From Scortum barcoo (Eukaryota; Chordata; Actinopteri; Centrarchiformes; Terapontidae), in contig CM041540.1 of the NCBI GenBank assembly GCA_023238725.1, positions 6,591,501 to 6,655,500 of the forward strand: a stretch of DNA of 64,000 bases, read 5' to 3'. Shown in pieces: positions 1-13,200 of the stretch (positions are counted from its first letter, which is position 1; each line of letters begins with the position of its first letter). The position numbers and the translations under genes are program-made. The notes below the pieces were generated by a model. That model was not told the origin of the DNA. It did no database searches and saw only the letters and a list, made by a program, of their open reading frames with translations.

Positions 1-789
1 CTGTTCCCTTTTTTAAAATGTTTTTGGGTTGTCTGTCCATCTGTGCCATAATAGTGACCTCTATATTATGAACACCTCAAGGCTCTCTCTTCAAATTTGG
101 TACAATCATTCACTTGGACTCTTGGATGAAATGACTAGAATTTGGTTGTCAGAGGTTAAAAGTGGAGGTCGCTGTGACTTCACAAAACACGTTTTTGGCC
201 ATAACTTAATAATTAATTTACTAATTATGACTAAATTTAAGGCAAAGTTCTAATAGGACAAAAAAGATGAAGAGATTACACATAAGGTCGAAGGTCAGCT
301 TCATTGTGATGTCATAATGCCCTTGAAAAACACTTTTCTGGCTGTTATTTATTGATTTGGACCCCAAAGTATTAATCGCCCTCTCCATCTCCTTTCCCTG
401 GATGATGACCAGGACAGGATTATTATTATTATTTTCATTAGCATTTAATCTGCTATAAATCAATTTGTAAAAAGTAAAACGGTGGAAAAGGTGTCTTCAG
501 AACACTTGTTTGACTAACCAACAGTCCAAAACCTTGAAGCAGCTGATCCTTTTCTTCGAGAATCTGAAACCAGCAAAATACTTGCCAACTAATTTGTTTT
601 TCGATCGGCTAATTGATCAAGTCCTAATCGCTGCAGCTCTGGTGTTCATTTAAAATCCCATCGCTTTTATTGTGTGATCAGTGCAGATTTTAATACTTTG
701 GTTGTAATGTTCAGTGTGTAACAAGAGCCTCATTGGGATTTTATATATTTACTCCGCAGATCTTTAACTGTTTCTCCTCCTCTGTGCAG
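1..789. other. Intron of orc5 with repeat fragments
   Basis: No coding exon is visible before the acceptor at 789. Bases 30-215 resemble a diffuse repeat that starts with a 'tgtccatctgtgcc' type consensus known from fish introns. Bases 520-640 look like a degenerate piece of the 'ctgcaactaatgatt' repeat family found elsewhere in the window. The remainder is AT-rich with no structure I can assign. Confidence 0.45.
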
Positions 790-3700
790 CTGCCTCACGC
801 CACTGTCAGCTGCGTCGAATGTGTTTCTGTGGCGTTGCTGTTTGAACAAGTGCTGCTGTCCTTCTTTGGCTGCGACGCCGCCTCGCTGCTCCCCCGCAGT
901 CCCTCCCTGTCTGACTTTGTACGCATCTACAGACAGCAGTGCTCCGAGTCTCCTGCCAAGCAGACGCGATACGTTGTGAGTGCTGTGCACTTTGCGCTCC
1001 TCGCTTGGCACACCAACATGTCATAATCCACCACGGCGTGTCAAATGATTTCATCTTTGGATGTGTCTCTTAAATGTTTGTATGATAATATGATTAGTTG
1101 TGATAACATATGCAAATAGATGCTAAACAAAGCTCCAGATGCATTAGGCTCAAGAAAATAAGTGTGATTTTCAGCCAGCACAGGAACAGGTTTAATCTAT
1201 TATTTTGGCTTCATCATTCTTTTACAATTTAAAGTGAGATGGCAGCAATTAAAACACTAATATACTGTGATAAAACAGCCATTCACAACTTGTAGTTTTT
1301 TTCTTCTATGTGCAGGCGTTTGAAAATAACCTCAAATGTGTATTTATCAGGTGATGGAAAAAGCTGAGCTTCTGAGAGACACCGATGCCAATCTTCTCCC
1401 TGCCCTCCTGCGTCTTCAGGAATTGGTGAGAAAGTGCAGTGAGCTCTTTGTGTTATCTATAAAGTGAGCCACTTGATTGTTGTTGCTCTGTGTGGATGAT
1501 GAAGAGGGCACTGGGAGAGCTTCTCTTTTAATGGATGACCTTGAGCTGAGTGTGTGCAGCCCTTTCATGATGCTGTTAGGAAAGAGAGGATGGCAGCCAC
1601 TCTGAGCATTTTAATTAAAGACATCAAGGGGACAAAGACTTATGTGATTATTTGTGTTTCATTCCCGTGAAAGCGATTGTTTTCTGGTGGAGTGTTAATA
1701 GGAATCTGTCTTTTCCGTGTCACGCTGCTTCGGCGCCATTGAAGCGATGTACACATACGTGAAGGATGACAGGATGATGAAGGGTTGCTGTGTCTTTAAT
1801 GTGTACCATTTTATATTATTATGGCCTCTCTGCACGAAGATTAACAAGAAGGATTTACTGTCTGCAAGTCATGTATTATTACAGTGTCAGAAAGGGAGAG
1901 TTTGCTGATCAGAATAAAACTTTGCAGGTATTTACATAGTTAGAAAAAGATATGTTCTGTTATTTTCTTGCAGATCTCATTGGATCAGGATTTTCTGTTG
2001 TAGCAACACAATGCCTCATAAATACCTTAAATGTACCTCAGATTGAAGTATTTGTCAGTATCATATTGAGTATGGTTTTGAGACCAGTGCTCAAGTTATA
2101 TAACCTGGGCTGAGCTCATTTTTAGTTAAGGTGACATGAGGCAGTAAAAACAGAGCCTGCCATGGCTGACTGAACTTAACTAGAAACGCAGAAGTTTTAT
2201 CTAATGTGAATCGCCATAGTAGGTAGATGAACTAAAAGAACAGAAAATTAACAGAAAATTATTCATTGGCTACCGTATTTTACAGGCGAGTTGCTTGTCT
2301 CTTTGTTTTTTGTAATTGGTTATTTAAAGGTAGTCTTCAATCCTGGAGATAGCGTGTTGATATTTGGACTCAACAGCCAAACGAACACGCATCACTTCAG
2401 TGGTCTTTAAGATGCCCCCACCCACCCACATTCATTCATTATCAAGGCAACAAGCTCTCATCGATCTGGACTCCATTCAGAAAACAAGCATTTTAAAAGT
2501 TGTTTGCTTGCAATGAGAACGAGTTGGTGGCTCTGTTCGATTCCCATGTCCAGAGCCAGGGCTGTGCATGAACAGTGGACATTTTTTTCAACATGCTCAC
2601 AGTGAGCGGACCGTGAAGAGTGAGTATTGGATTAGAGCTGCAGACTGCACCTTTTAATACGTTTGTGCCAATCAACAAAGAAAGACATTTGTGATAGGTA
2701 TTTTTTGTCTATTTTAACATTTTATAGACCCAATGATCATTAAATCCCTGGTGCAGTGTTGTAGTGTTGCATGTAATTTCCAGTGTTTCCATTGTGGCCA
2801 ATTATGTATAATTCAATAACAACATCTTTCTTTTGTGCTCCAATGTGGATATGTGTAACTCCCTTTTTAATTATTATCTGGGCTGTTTATCTTGAGAAAA
2901 GAAGGTATAAAAAGTTCTTCAGTGTACACCTTCTTTTGATCACTGCTATAATCTGTATTTCACATTTAGTCATTACTTTGTGGCTGTTATTCGGCTTTTA
3001 TTTAATTTAATTTTTTAACTGAAAGGCTGACATTAAGATCAGCTCAATTAAGTGGATTATTGTTTTGATTCATCATTTGTTTACTTGTTAAATGTAAAAG
3101 CTATATGAGAATATATTTCTTTTGTTGTCAAATCGCTTGTTTAGAACAATATTAAATCTAAAATGATGTGAATACTCACTTTTAAAAAGGCGGATCGAGG
3201 AACATTTAGTATTTTTGCTTTATAAATGATGTAAATGATGAATAGTTACAGAATCCTTTTCTGTCAATCAACATATCGATCTAGCAGTAAATAAGATACA
3301 CAAAACTCTGGATATAAATAAATAAAACACAAATTCAGGGAGGTAGCCATGGAGACATACTCGCACAGCCTGTTGAACAAAACCACCATTACATGAAACT
3401 TGTATTTGTGTCCTTTTCAGGTTGAGGACAACGTTACCGTCATCCTGCTCAGTGAAATCGTCTGGGACAAGTTCAGACCAAACACCGGCTGTTTCGAGCC
3501 CCTTCTGCTCCATTTCCCCGACTACAGCAAAGGTATAATTGTTCGCGCAGACGCTATATCAGCCAGCATCATGAATAACTCCCACCACGCCGCATGACGA
3601 TGACACACACTTGGCGGATGCGGTGCGAGATGTGAGATTTGTACCTGTGATTTTCTTCTAGCACTTTAGGCAGCGACTGTGGAAGGATCATTGCATTATA

Positions 3701-6700
3701 AAACACCACTGTATAAATTCAGCACTTGGAGGGAGTGAATCACTGTGCTTGATATGTGAGAATCTGTAGTTGGTTTTGGAAAGACATTGCTTTTTATAAT
3801 ATCTTTGTGGTTTTTTGTGTGTGAGTAAAGTGACATTTCTGTCTGTCCTTCTGTCCTTTTGTAGGTGAGCTGCAGCAGATTTTGTCTCAGGACAGACATC
3901 CTTCATATTCAGCTGAATTTTACTCCTCCTACATCAACATCCTGCTGGGAGTCTTTTACTCGGTCTGTCGGGACCTCAGAGAGCTGCGCCACCTGGTCAG
4001 ACACACACACACACATTTGTAAGTCAAGTGAAGATTTTTTGTTTTTTTGATTTTCTTTCATCATTGATTTCTTCTTCTTTTTTTCTCCTTTCAACTAGGC
4101 TGCCCTCAACTTCTCAAAGTTCTGCGAGCCGGTGGCAGAAGGAAAAGGTAAAGCCTAAGGAGGCTCATTCATCTGACAGCTGATCAATATTTAAAAATAC
4201 CTTATTTTACCCCTTCTCTTTGTGTTCAATTGAAGAGAGATCTTTCTATCGTGCTGAGATGCCCTTTAGCTATTTGAACTTTTCAATATTTATTTCTTTA
4301 AAACTACATTAATTGATTTTTTTCTGTGCCCACTTGGGCGAAGCAGAACAAGGCATAAGAACAAGTTGCTGTGGTGAATGTGTATTTGCCCGTTTACACC
4401 CCAGACAGACTCTTACTAACAGCAGCATTCAGTTACATGTCTGTGTGTCTGTCATGGTAGATGCAGCACATATAGTACAGGTTTTGAGTCATAGTTCAGT
4501 GTCATATTTCTCTAATTGATGGCGCCATTAGAGAACAAGACGGATGCATCAAAAATGAAGGGTCCATTGTGCTTAAATGACAATTAGAAGCCACTTTATT
4601 AGATACACCTTGTTGGGAATGTGTAAATTAAATGACATGTTTTAGCACTGAGGTCGCATTTAGTGGTGGGCTGCATTATACTGAGAGCATTTTAAACTAT
4701 TCTAATGTATGTAAATGGGAGCATCAGTATATTTAAGTCCAGTACAACCCCCTTTAAATACAACCTCAGTAACCTCAGACATAATTTGGTTTACATCATC
4801 CAAAACAGAGTACTCTAAACTTGGAGTGCATCGATAAAGAAAGAGATCATGTTGTCTTCACTCCCAGTACTCTTTACCAGCGTCAGGGGCTTATAGGAGG
4901 AAACAAAAGCAGCTCAAGCTGATCAATCACATTTCTAGCTTTCTATTAGCTCTTGAGTTCCTGAGCTGTGAGGTGTAATTACATGTTAGTGTAGCCTCAG
5001 CTATAGTTAAATGAAGAAACATAAATAAAGCTGAAGACCAAAAATCACTGTTCTTGCAGCTCTGTTTTGGTCTCCTCTGGTGTGACAGAAGTATCTGGAC
5101 CTTTAGCTGCTGGCTGTTCGACTTTCTTCAGATAGTCACTAACTTTGTCTGTGTGCCGTTTGGTGCCTGGCAGGTAGCGCACTGTCAATTTATCAGAGCT
5201 GTTTTGCTGAAAACATCTGCCCACTGTGCAGCTATAAAACCAAAACAATGAGCTAAAAAGCTCCATAGAGCTGAGGGGAATCTGGTGATAGTTCAATGTG
5301 GGTTCATCATTAATGTAAAGAATACTGATAAGTGCAGCTTTAATTGTTTGGGTGGGTTTTCATTGTTTTTTTCATCGTGTTATTTTCCTTCTCTTTATCA
5401 GTAAACTTGAACTTGCATGTGGCTTTTCCAGTAACGGAGCTCTGTTTTATGTCTGCAGTGAAAGAGACGGACACACACAAACTGTGGAGAAACATTGAGC
5501 CTCACTTGAAAAAAGCCATGCAGACTGTTTACCTGCGAGAAGTGTCCAGGTCTGTGCTCTTTATGTCAGTGTACTCATGAACCGTGCCACCTCTGACTCA
5601 CTCTGCTTGTTTTATATGGTTTCCTTTCATCATTGTGTCTCCTCTCTTTTCTCTCTGTTCAGTCTTCAGTGGGAGCAGATGCAGCAAATGGAGGAGAAAG
5701 AGGCTGGAGCCTTGAGAGGTACCAACACACGCTGAGCGCCGTTGCACTCGGTGACGTAACATGATTGCGGAGCAGATGTTAAACTGTAAAACTGCTGATA
5801 GGGTGCAGTGACACTGTGGATTCACGCTGGATTTGTGATAACAGCATTTCAGGGCATCACACCAAAAATAAACCACAATACATTATCGCCAAATCTTGGG
5901 TTGTGCTAAACGTCACGTACTATTGACTATTACTGTGTGGAAATATGAGGATGTAAAGGCACATTTTTATTTTTTAGGTTCAAGTTTAGCACATCTGACT
6001 CCTTTCCTTTTATGTCCCCCAAGGTTTATCTGCTCACACTCATGTTGAACTGCCTTATTACTCCAAGTTCCTGTTGATTGCTGCCTACCTGGCCTCCTAC
6101 AACCCCGCCCGCACAGATAAACGCTTCTTCCTAAAGGTAGAGACATTTGATCTGAAAAGACATTACAGCAGGGGAGTCTCTTGTTGAAATTAAGCATCTA
6201 TTTTTTTTATTCATATTAAGGGTCCATGAATTGAGGGTGTTGGAAATTTGTGATTCATGAAAATGAAAGTATCTTGACATGTGTGAGTGAATGAGTTTCA
6301 TGTCCCTCTGTTTCCTCCCAACAGCACCATGGTAAAATAAGAAAAACAAACTTCTTGAAGAAAAATGAAAAGGTGATCATGTTAATATAACACTGTTCTT
6401 TAGATATAGTTTTAGATATAACCTGTTAATATAATATAAATGTTTTTTTGTTTTCTTAGACGAGTAACCATCTTCTGGGGCCAAAGCCTTTCCCTCTGGA
6501 CCGCCTGCTCGCCATTTTCTACAGTGTGGTGGACAGCAGAGTCGCCCCCACTGCCAGCATCTTCTCCCAGGTCTGTGTCCAGTTGGCTGCTGCAGTCACA
6601 TTGAATTGCTTAACACTGAATTTTTGCACTTTTCTTTAACCACATTTCAGTCAACATTCAGAACACAGTGCGAAGACTTTTCCTCTTCTTCTTCTTCCTC

Positions 6701-8248
6701 TGACCAAATCCTTCACTGTTTTGTCAGATTGTTTCACAGAGTGTCACTTTTGCTTGTGCACAAAAGAAATGCTTTTTTTTTGCATCTTAACAGCATCTCA
6801 TAGTTTTTCAGCCATGCTACAAACAATAAAACTGAAAACAACTTAAAGCCCAAAATGAATCAAACTAAAAGCAAAAACATCATCATAAAACAGAGAGAGC
6901 AAAACAAACTAAACTGTAAACTGAGAAAAAGAATGATAAAACACAAGAACGGCCAAAGTTGGAATAATAAACAAGAAATTAAAAAAACTGTAAAATGCCC
7001 ATAAATAAACAGGCAGCTCAGATAAAATCAGGATACCCTTTCTGATAAGAGTATGTATTTAGAGGAGGAAACTGACAGCATTATTTCTTTTCTTCAGGCA
7101 GGTTGTTAAAGGGCCTCAGAGTCTGATTGTAAACGCTCTACTGTCTCCTTTAGTTTTCAGCTTAGAACAGACAAAAGACCTGCCCGAGGATCTCAAACTA
7201 AGCAAAGGTTCATAAGGGATTAAAAGGTCTAAAAATAGAATCTGGAGACAGGCCATGAAGAGCTTTAAAGGTAATCAATAACATCTTCAATCAGTCCCAA
7301 CACAAACAGAGAGCCAATAAAACTGGTAGGTCGGTCGTAGACTCAGCTTTGTTTCGTCAATGTGTGGACAGACATGCATCTACAACTCTGCATTTAAGAG
7401 GACAGGACACTGAAATGATCCATCCAAAACTGTCCTCTAACGAAATCCTTTTTAACCATGTTAAAGTTAAATTTAGCTCTGTTGTGGTTTAATTTTGTCC
7501 TTCATTTCGTCCTGCAGTGCCTGTAATCTTCCTCCATGATTGTGAAGTTAGCTGTAGGGGGGAGGGGTCTGTAAAGTGGGTCCTACAGAAAATCTGAAAT
7601 GATTTAATTTCATGCCTTTTTCCCACCTCATTTACCAGATAAGCTAATGGAAAAGAATGTACACTATAATAATCAGACTCTAAATGAGTATTTTCCTCAT
7701 TTCTAGGTGTGAATGGCTAAAACAGTTTTATGTCAAATCAAGCTGAATGACCACAGCGTGTCAGATGAGCGTTTCCTACCCATATGGTAATGAGTTTGGA
7801 GATCCGCTGCCAAATGCCGATCTATTTATGGCCCCCGAGCATGAAATAATTTTAGGAAATTAGGCCCGACCCATATCTGCACAACTGGCTCTCATCGTTT
7901 AGTGGCTCTGCATCAAAGTGTGGAAAAGAGTCATTTCAGTGTCTCCTTCCCCCATTTAGATCTCCTCTCTGGTGACCTTACAGCTGTTGACTCAGGTCAG
8001 TCACGACGACCAGCTCGACGCCCCGAAGTACAAATGTGCCGTGTCCATGGACTTCATCTGCGCCATATCCAGGTGTGTGTGTGTGCATGTCTGTTAATAA
8101 TAGCTGACTGCAGAATTATTCAAGGGAACTGACCTTTTACAGCGAGTGTTTTTTTTGTTTTTTTCCCCACTGAAAATGTGCTTGGTGTGATTTATCTTCC
8201 AGGACGGTGAGCTTTGATATTGTCAAGTACCTGTATGACTTCCTGTGA
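790..8248 (+). CDS. orc5: Origin recognition complex subunit 5 (5'-partial)
   Basis: ORC5 is an AAA+ subunit of the nuclear origin recognition complex that marks replication origins and helps load the MCM helicase. Exons seen: 790-975, 1351-1425, 3421-3532, 3865-3995, 4099-4147, 5459-5549, 5663-5718, 6024-6136, 6325-6372, 6460-6570, 7960-8072, 8203-8248. Together they give 376 residues plus TGA in one frame, with AG/GT at every border. The protein begins at LPHATVSCVEC, about residue 58 of the roughly 435-residue family, so the start codon and the Walker A exon lie left of the window. Recognisable blocks include SEIVWDKFRPNTGCFEP, LWRNIEPHLKKAMQTVYLRE, YNPARTDKRFFLK and the end VSFDIVKYLYDFL. 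The Walker B-like segment reads VVMEKAE where I recall VLDKAE in human. The gene is tail-to-tail with guca1a. Identity is very secure; only the 5' end is unresolved. Confidence 0.96.
5040..5300 (+). repeat. Interspersed repeat, copy A of an inverted pair
   Basis: This orc5 intron segment includes an 'aaacaatgagctaaaaagct' core followed by 'ccatagagctgagggg' and 'atctggtgat'. The same core appears on the opposite strand near 56175-56240. Two diverged copies 51 kb apart in one window mark it as an interspersed repeat, not an exon. I do not know its formal name. Confidence 0.6.
7080..7335. repeat. Interspersed repeat in the large orc5 intron
   Basis: The stretch contains 'ggccatgaagagctttaaag', then 'gtaatcaataacatcttcaa' and 'agagccaataaaactgg'. 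These resemble the tail of a widespread fish non-LTR-type repeat in which the phrase runs '...gagctttataagtaatcaa...gagccagtgaa'. The assignment rests on memory of that pattern. The intron (6571-7959) has no other exon-like sequence. Confidence 0.45.
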
Positions 8249-8478
8249 GCCTGCTGCGGATAAAGGAGGGATGACGTGCAGTCGCAGAGAAGACAAAAGG
8301 CGGATTTACACAGCTGAGGAAGAGAAATTTGTCCAAATGAGGAGCTCAGGCTATTGTTGAGGTTTTTTTGGGGAGGGAAATTAATCCAATTATGTCGCTG
8401 CCCCCTTGTGGTTGATGAATGAGCTCGTGTTATTCTTGTAAAGTCTCTTTTTCATGTTAAATATTTGCATTTGTATAA

Positions 8479-8484
8479 AATAAA
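8479..8484 (+). terminator. Probable orc5 polyadenylation signal
   Basis: An AATAAA hexamer lies about 230 bases after the orc5 stop codon, followed by a T-rich stretch. It is the first good signal on this strand after the gene. The hexamer is seen; its use is inferred. Confidence 0.6.
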
Positions 8485-8499
8485 TGCCATATTGGCAAT

Positions 8500-10262
8500 T
8501 TTGCTTCATATGTGTTTTAACATTTCTATAATGTCTCTGTTAAGCTTTTTGTATTTAAAGGAAATATCCATGAGTCTTACTGCAGATCGGATTTTGAATT
8601 GAGATTTTTTTTTTATTATTATTATAACACAAAGAGAGCCAATATATAATATAGTTCCTCCTGCTTAAAGTAAAAAAATATGAATATGATGCAAGTTTAG
8701 AATAACAAAGAGCAACCTTTCAGTATGCAGGTGAATCATTGTCCTTGCTCAAAGGGAGAATTTTATTTTGTAGTGTGTCACGTTTGTTTACCCTGTTGTA
8801 CTGAAGTCACGGGACGCTGATACTGAGAGGCATTTAGCACAAGCTTTTATGAATATATGTTGTGGAAAAACAACAAGTCTGCTCCCGTATTTGGGCTGCA
8901 GTTTACTCGTACCTCTCAAACCTTTGAACACTAAACTGAGACTATTGGTTCCCAGCCTTTTGGGTTTGTTAACCCTTAAAACAAACCTTTATTTTATTAA
9001 CTTGTGAGCCTTGTAATTGGTTTCATGTGTCTATAAGTTGTGACCAGTTTAAGCAAAGACAATTATTACTGATTGTTATCTTAAAATAATTTTTAAAGAA
9101 CCTGATATGCCTCAAATAATCCAGTAATTCACAAGAAAGAAAAATGTTTAGAGGTAAAAAATGTGTTTTTCCATAAGTTTAAACTTTCCTTTAAACACCA
9201 CGATTTAGCATTTATAAGCAGTATATAGAAATTTAATAATGACGCTATAATGTAGTTAACGTCCCCCAAACAGGAGGCCGATATATAAATAGATAATGAG
9301 TGAAAATATAGTTAATAGAAGTACATGTACATTAATAAATATAAATGTCCTTAAAGCGGTGTACAACCATGTTGTGTTAGAAAATATTTTATTACTTATA
9401 TCAAGCACACTTAAGAGACATTACACTTTGACTTAAATAAACTTTTATTGTACAAATAAGCAAAAGCTGAAAAAGGTAGACATTCTGCCATCTTCCAACA
9501 GAAGGCACCAGTCAAACATTTAGCCAACAAACATAACAAAGGAAACGTATATCTTTATTTATGCTGGCAGGCAGCAAATCATACAGCCAGCGAAACACCC
9601 ACACAAGCCAGTATTTCGCCTCTTGCTTCAATCTGAATTATTTAAAAAGTGAAAAAAAAAAACATAAAAAAGATAAACATTTGAGAATTGTTTCTGCACA
9701 TTGTTAAATCTCCTCACAAACTTTTACCTGTTTCTTGCGTTACAGCCTTTGACTTAATCGCATTAGCATGGATGTTAAGCACACTGCAGAGTCAGAGCTT
9801 CCTCCTGTAAACGCCACAGGCAAGAACGGGTAAACAGAGAGTTGAGTAATTTGATGCAGAGGACAAAAAAAAGGGATTTGGAGAGCACTGAGTGCATATA
9901 ATTGCCACTCTACTCCACTATCTCCCTGTTTTATCCCCGGAGGTATCAGTGGGTAAGTGGGCCGTCTGAGAGATCATCCCTCATGCCAAGGTGGCCTTGA
10001 GAGAGCTCAGCGTCATTAAACAAGGACAATGACCGGTTTGCAAAGGTTGACTGAGTCATCCAAATGCATTTAAAGTGCATGCGTGTCACTCCTTCATAGA
10101 TTAAAAATAGAAATTGTCAGTGTTTGCAGGACATTGGCATTTTGTAAACTGGATTCAATCTTAATAGAAATCTCAGTCCATAAATGACTTTCTTTTTTTT
10201 TTTTACCAGAGGCGATGTACTGGAGCTCTTGGGTTAAATCATGAATTATGATGACTTAGATC
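8500..10262. other. 3' regions of orc5 and guca1a; no further gene seen
   Basis: The gap between the two convergent genes is AT-rich without coding potential. On the minus strand AATAAA signals (TTTATT on the plus strand) occur at 9554-9559 and 9444-9449. Either could end guca1a and would give a 3' untranslated region of roughly 700-820 bases. Nothing else can be supported. Confidence 0.5.
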
Positions 10263-13200
10263 CTAAACGCTGTGCCTCCTGCTGTGGATCATGGCCACGA
10301 TGTGGGTGAGGTCCAGGCTTTTCATCATCACCTCCATGAAATCCTCGTCACTGCGCGCGCCAGCCACAAACTCCTCCAAGGAAAGCTCGCCTGTTGGAGG
10401 GGGAAAGACACAAAAGTGTTCAGAGTTTAAATGAAGTTGGATTTAAAGGAATACTTCTTCATTTGGCATTGATGGACTCATGATGGACAGTTAAGAGACA
10501 GTGACATGAAAAAATAAAAATAAAATAAATAAAATTTTCAATTGAGTTAATTGTTCATTTATCTTTGGATAAATATGTGTCAAATTATTTTTGGGTATGT
10601 AAATACAAAAATGTCCTTTTGCTGTTGAATGTAGAAATATTGATGACTCACTTTGAACTTTGGGTTGATTACATAAATTTATCAAATCAAATGTGACTTG
10701 AGTTGAGGAGGAACTTCACCCTTCACACTAAATTTCTAGCTATAATCATAATAGAAGGTATGTGTTTGGTCTCCGGCAGACATAAACTTTCTAAAACACG
10801 TGAGTGGGGTCTAATTTATTCATATATCCCAAATCCTTCTCCTCTTCAGGTAACACAGGTGATTCTGGTGACTTTCTCGAAGTCTTTCTCTGTTTATATT
10901 CGCCAAGCTACACCCACTTTTGAGCGAGTAAACACAGCTGACAACTCACATCACTGAAGTTCAAGATGCTCTAACTTATTAACTAACTTAAAGTAATCTA
11001 ACTTAAAAAATATATATATATCAAAAGTTATTTTATTCCTACATTACCCACAATGCAACTAGAGTGCTGATAGTTTGGTTAGAGATTCAGATGGGCCTAC
11101 AGTACAGATGTCTGCTAAGCTCATTTCTTCCTAACTCCACATTTATGGATTTTTTTTTTCATTTTCTAACTTGTGGTCTTCAAACTGACATTTTTATCAG
11201 ACATTAATTGGTCATATTTCATTCAGCCTCCAGCAAGTATTTTATTTCTTTTTCACAAATGGAGTTATTCTCTCCAACACCCATTTGTTGTGTAAAGTTT
11301 CCCTTAAAGTTGAATAAGCATCTTGTGTAAAAAGGTTTAAGGATTGTTATTGTGTTCAGCAGCCACCTACAGTACATCTTATTGTGCTCGTTGTGTTTCC
11401 TGACCGAAGACGGCACTGGAGCTGATGAATGTCTAAACACTGTCCACCCACGATCGATTTCTTGCTTAATCTTTCTCCCCGTGTACGGTGCCAGAACACA
11501 CACTCACCATCTCCATTTATATCAATCCTGTCAAACACCCGGTTGGTGAAATCTTCAGCGCTTATGTCCTGGTTTTCGTTCCCATTGATTGCACGGATGG
11601 CCTGCAGGAACAGAAATAAAATCAGTGTGCTGTGTTGAGGACTCGAGCTTGAAGTCCATTGTTGCAGGTGCGTGATATGATATACTGCACCTTTATGATG
11701 TTGAGGAGCTCGTGTCGGTCAATGCAGCCGTTGCCGTCCACATCATAAAGTTTGAAATACCAGCGCAGCTTGTGCTCCATCTTTCCTCGCATCACCAGGC
11801 TGAGCGCGGCCACGTACTCCATGAAGTCTATGTAGCCGTCCTGCAAGACACACAGGGGTTCCAGCATCCGTAAATCATTATGCATGGCCATCTATTTATT
11901 ATTAAAATATTTCCAGACGTTCAAAGTGATGAATCTGTTGAAAAAGATCCCCCTCGTCTCAACTCCAAAAGCTATCTGTGTGAACTGAAGCGTGCCAGCA
12001 TGGAGGATTATCTCCAGGGACTGTCTGGACACAGGCAACAGATCTTAGCATCAAAGCATTGTCTCACAGATAATCTCGCAGTTTAAATCATGCATAAAGA
12101 TTACCGCGGCCCTTTTTGAGGGCTGAGCTGAGGGGGAGGCTAAATATAGAGCTGCATCTTCTCAGACAGACACATCCTGCCGTGACCCTGTCGGGCGCTC
12201 TGAGGCGCTCTTAATTCATCTGTGGGGGTCAAAATGTTTTTCAAGCTTGTTGCTTGGAGGTCACTGCATCATTTGTAGTGTTTGAGTGGCCCTGAATAAC
12301 GCGTTTCTTTTTTTTTTTTTTCTTGATTTGGGCAGCTCTAATAGTCTGCATCAGTCCAAACAAAAATCAAGCTGCAGGCCATCTGAAATTAAGTGTTTCA
12401 TCGTGTTTTAGTGCTGAAACGATCAGTCAGTTAGCCGATTCACCAAATCTGCTGCTTCCAGCACCTCAAATATGAGTTTAAACCCCTGTAACATATCAAG
12501 GATAAATAAAAAAAATCATATCTTTGAGTTTTGGTCTGATGGTTGTACCAAAGCTTCAAAATAAAGAGGTCACTTTAGGCTGTTTTTTCACTGTTTACAA
12601 CACATTTAGAAGAGAATATCATTAGTCTATTATCTAATAAAATAATGAATCATGAAAATAAATACTAATCTAATCTGTTTACCAAAATATTATCTCTTAA
12701 AAGGTTGCATATTACTTGTTATCCAAGGTCAGCAACAGTTTTAATAATTGACTAATCATTTACGTGAATCTAATTGAAAAAATAAATTTGATTCCAGCTT
12801 CTCCAATGTGAGAATTTGATTATTTTTTTATTTAGAAAAGAAATGAAATGTCTCTGCATCTTAGACAAAACAGGCAGCGTGTCTCACTAATACTGAGATG
12901 GACATTTTTCAGTATTGTCTGTGTGCACTTTGGACATCTGCACCTATTTATCGGACTCGATGATAAATCCATAATAAAATAATGATTAGAAGCAGCCATA
13001 TTTGTAAATCTGGAGATCCTACAGCTTAGAAATAAAACAAAAACTATCCCTTCCAAGTGCTAAAATGCATTTTGTGGGCACAGTGTCAGTGTTATGTACA
13101 GTTTGGACACTTCTCAATCATGGTTAACCCCAACAAAAATGGTTTTCCAGCACTTTTATGAACAGCAGAATACGTAACAAGTACTAATTAAGCATCAGAA

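Noticed and set aside
2783..3010. 75-codon hydrophobic frame in an orc5 intron
   Set aside because: Hydrophobicity follows from T-rich sequence; it lies inside an intron and has no supporting signals.
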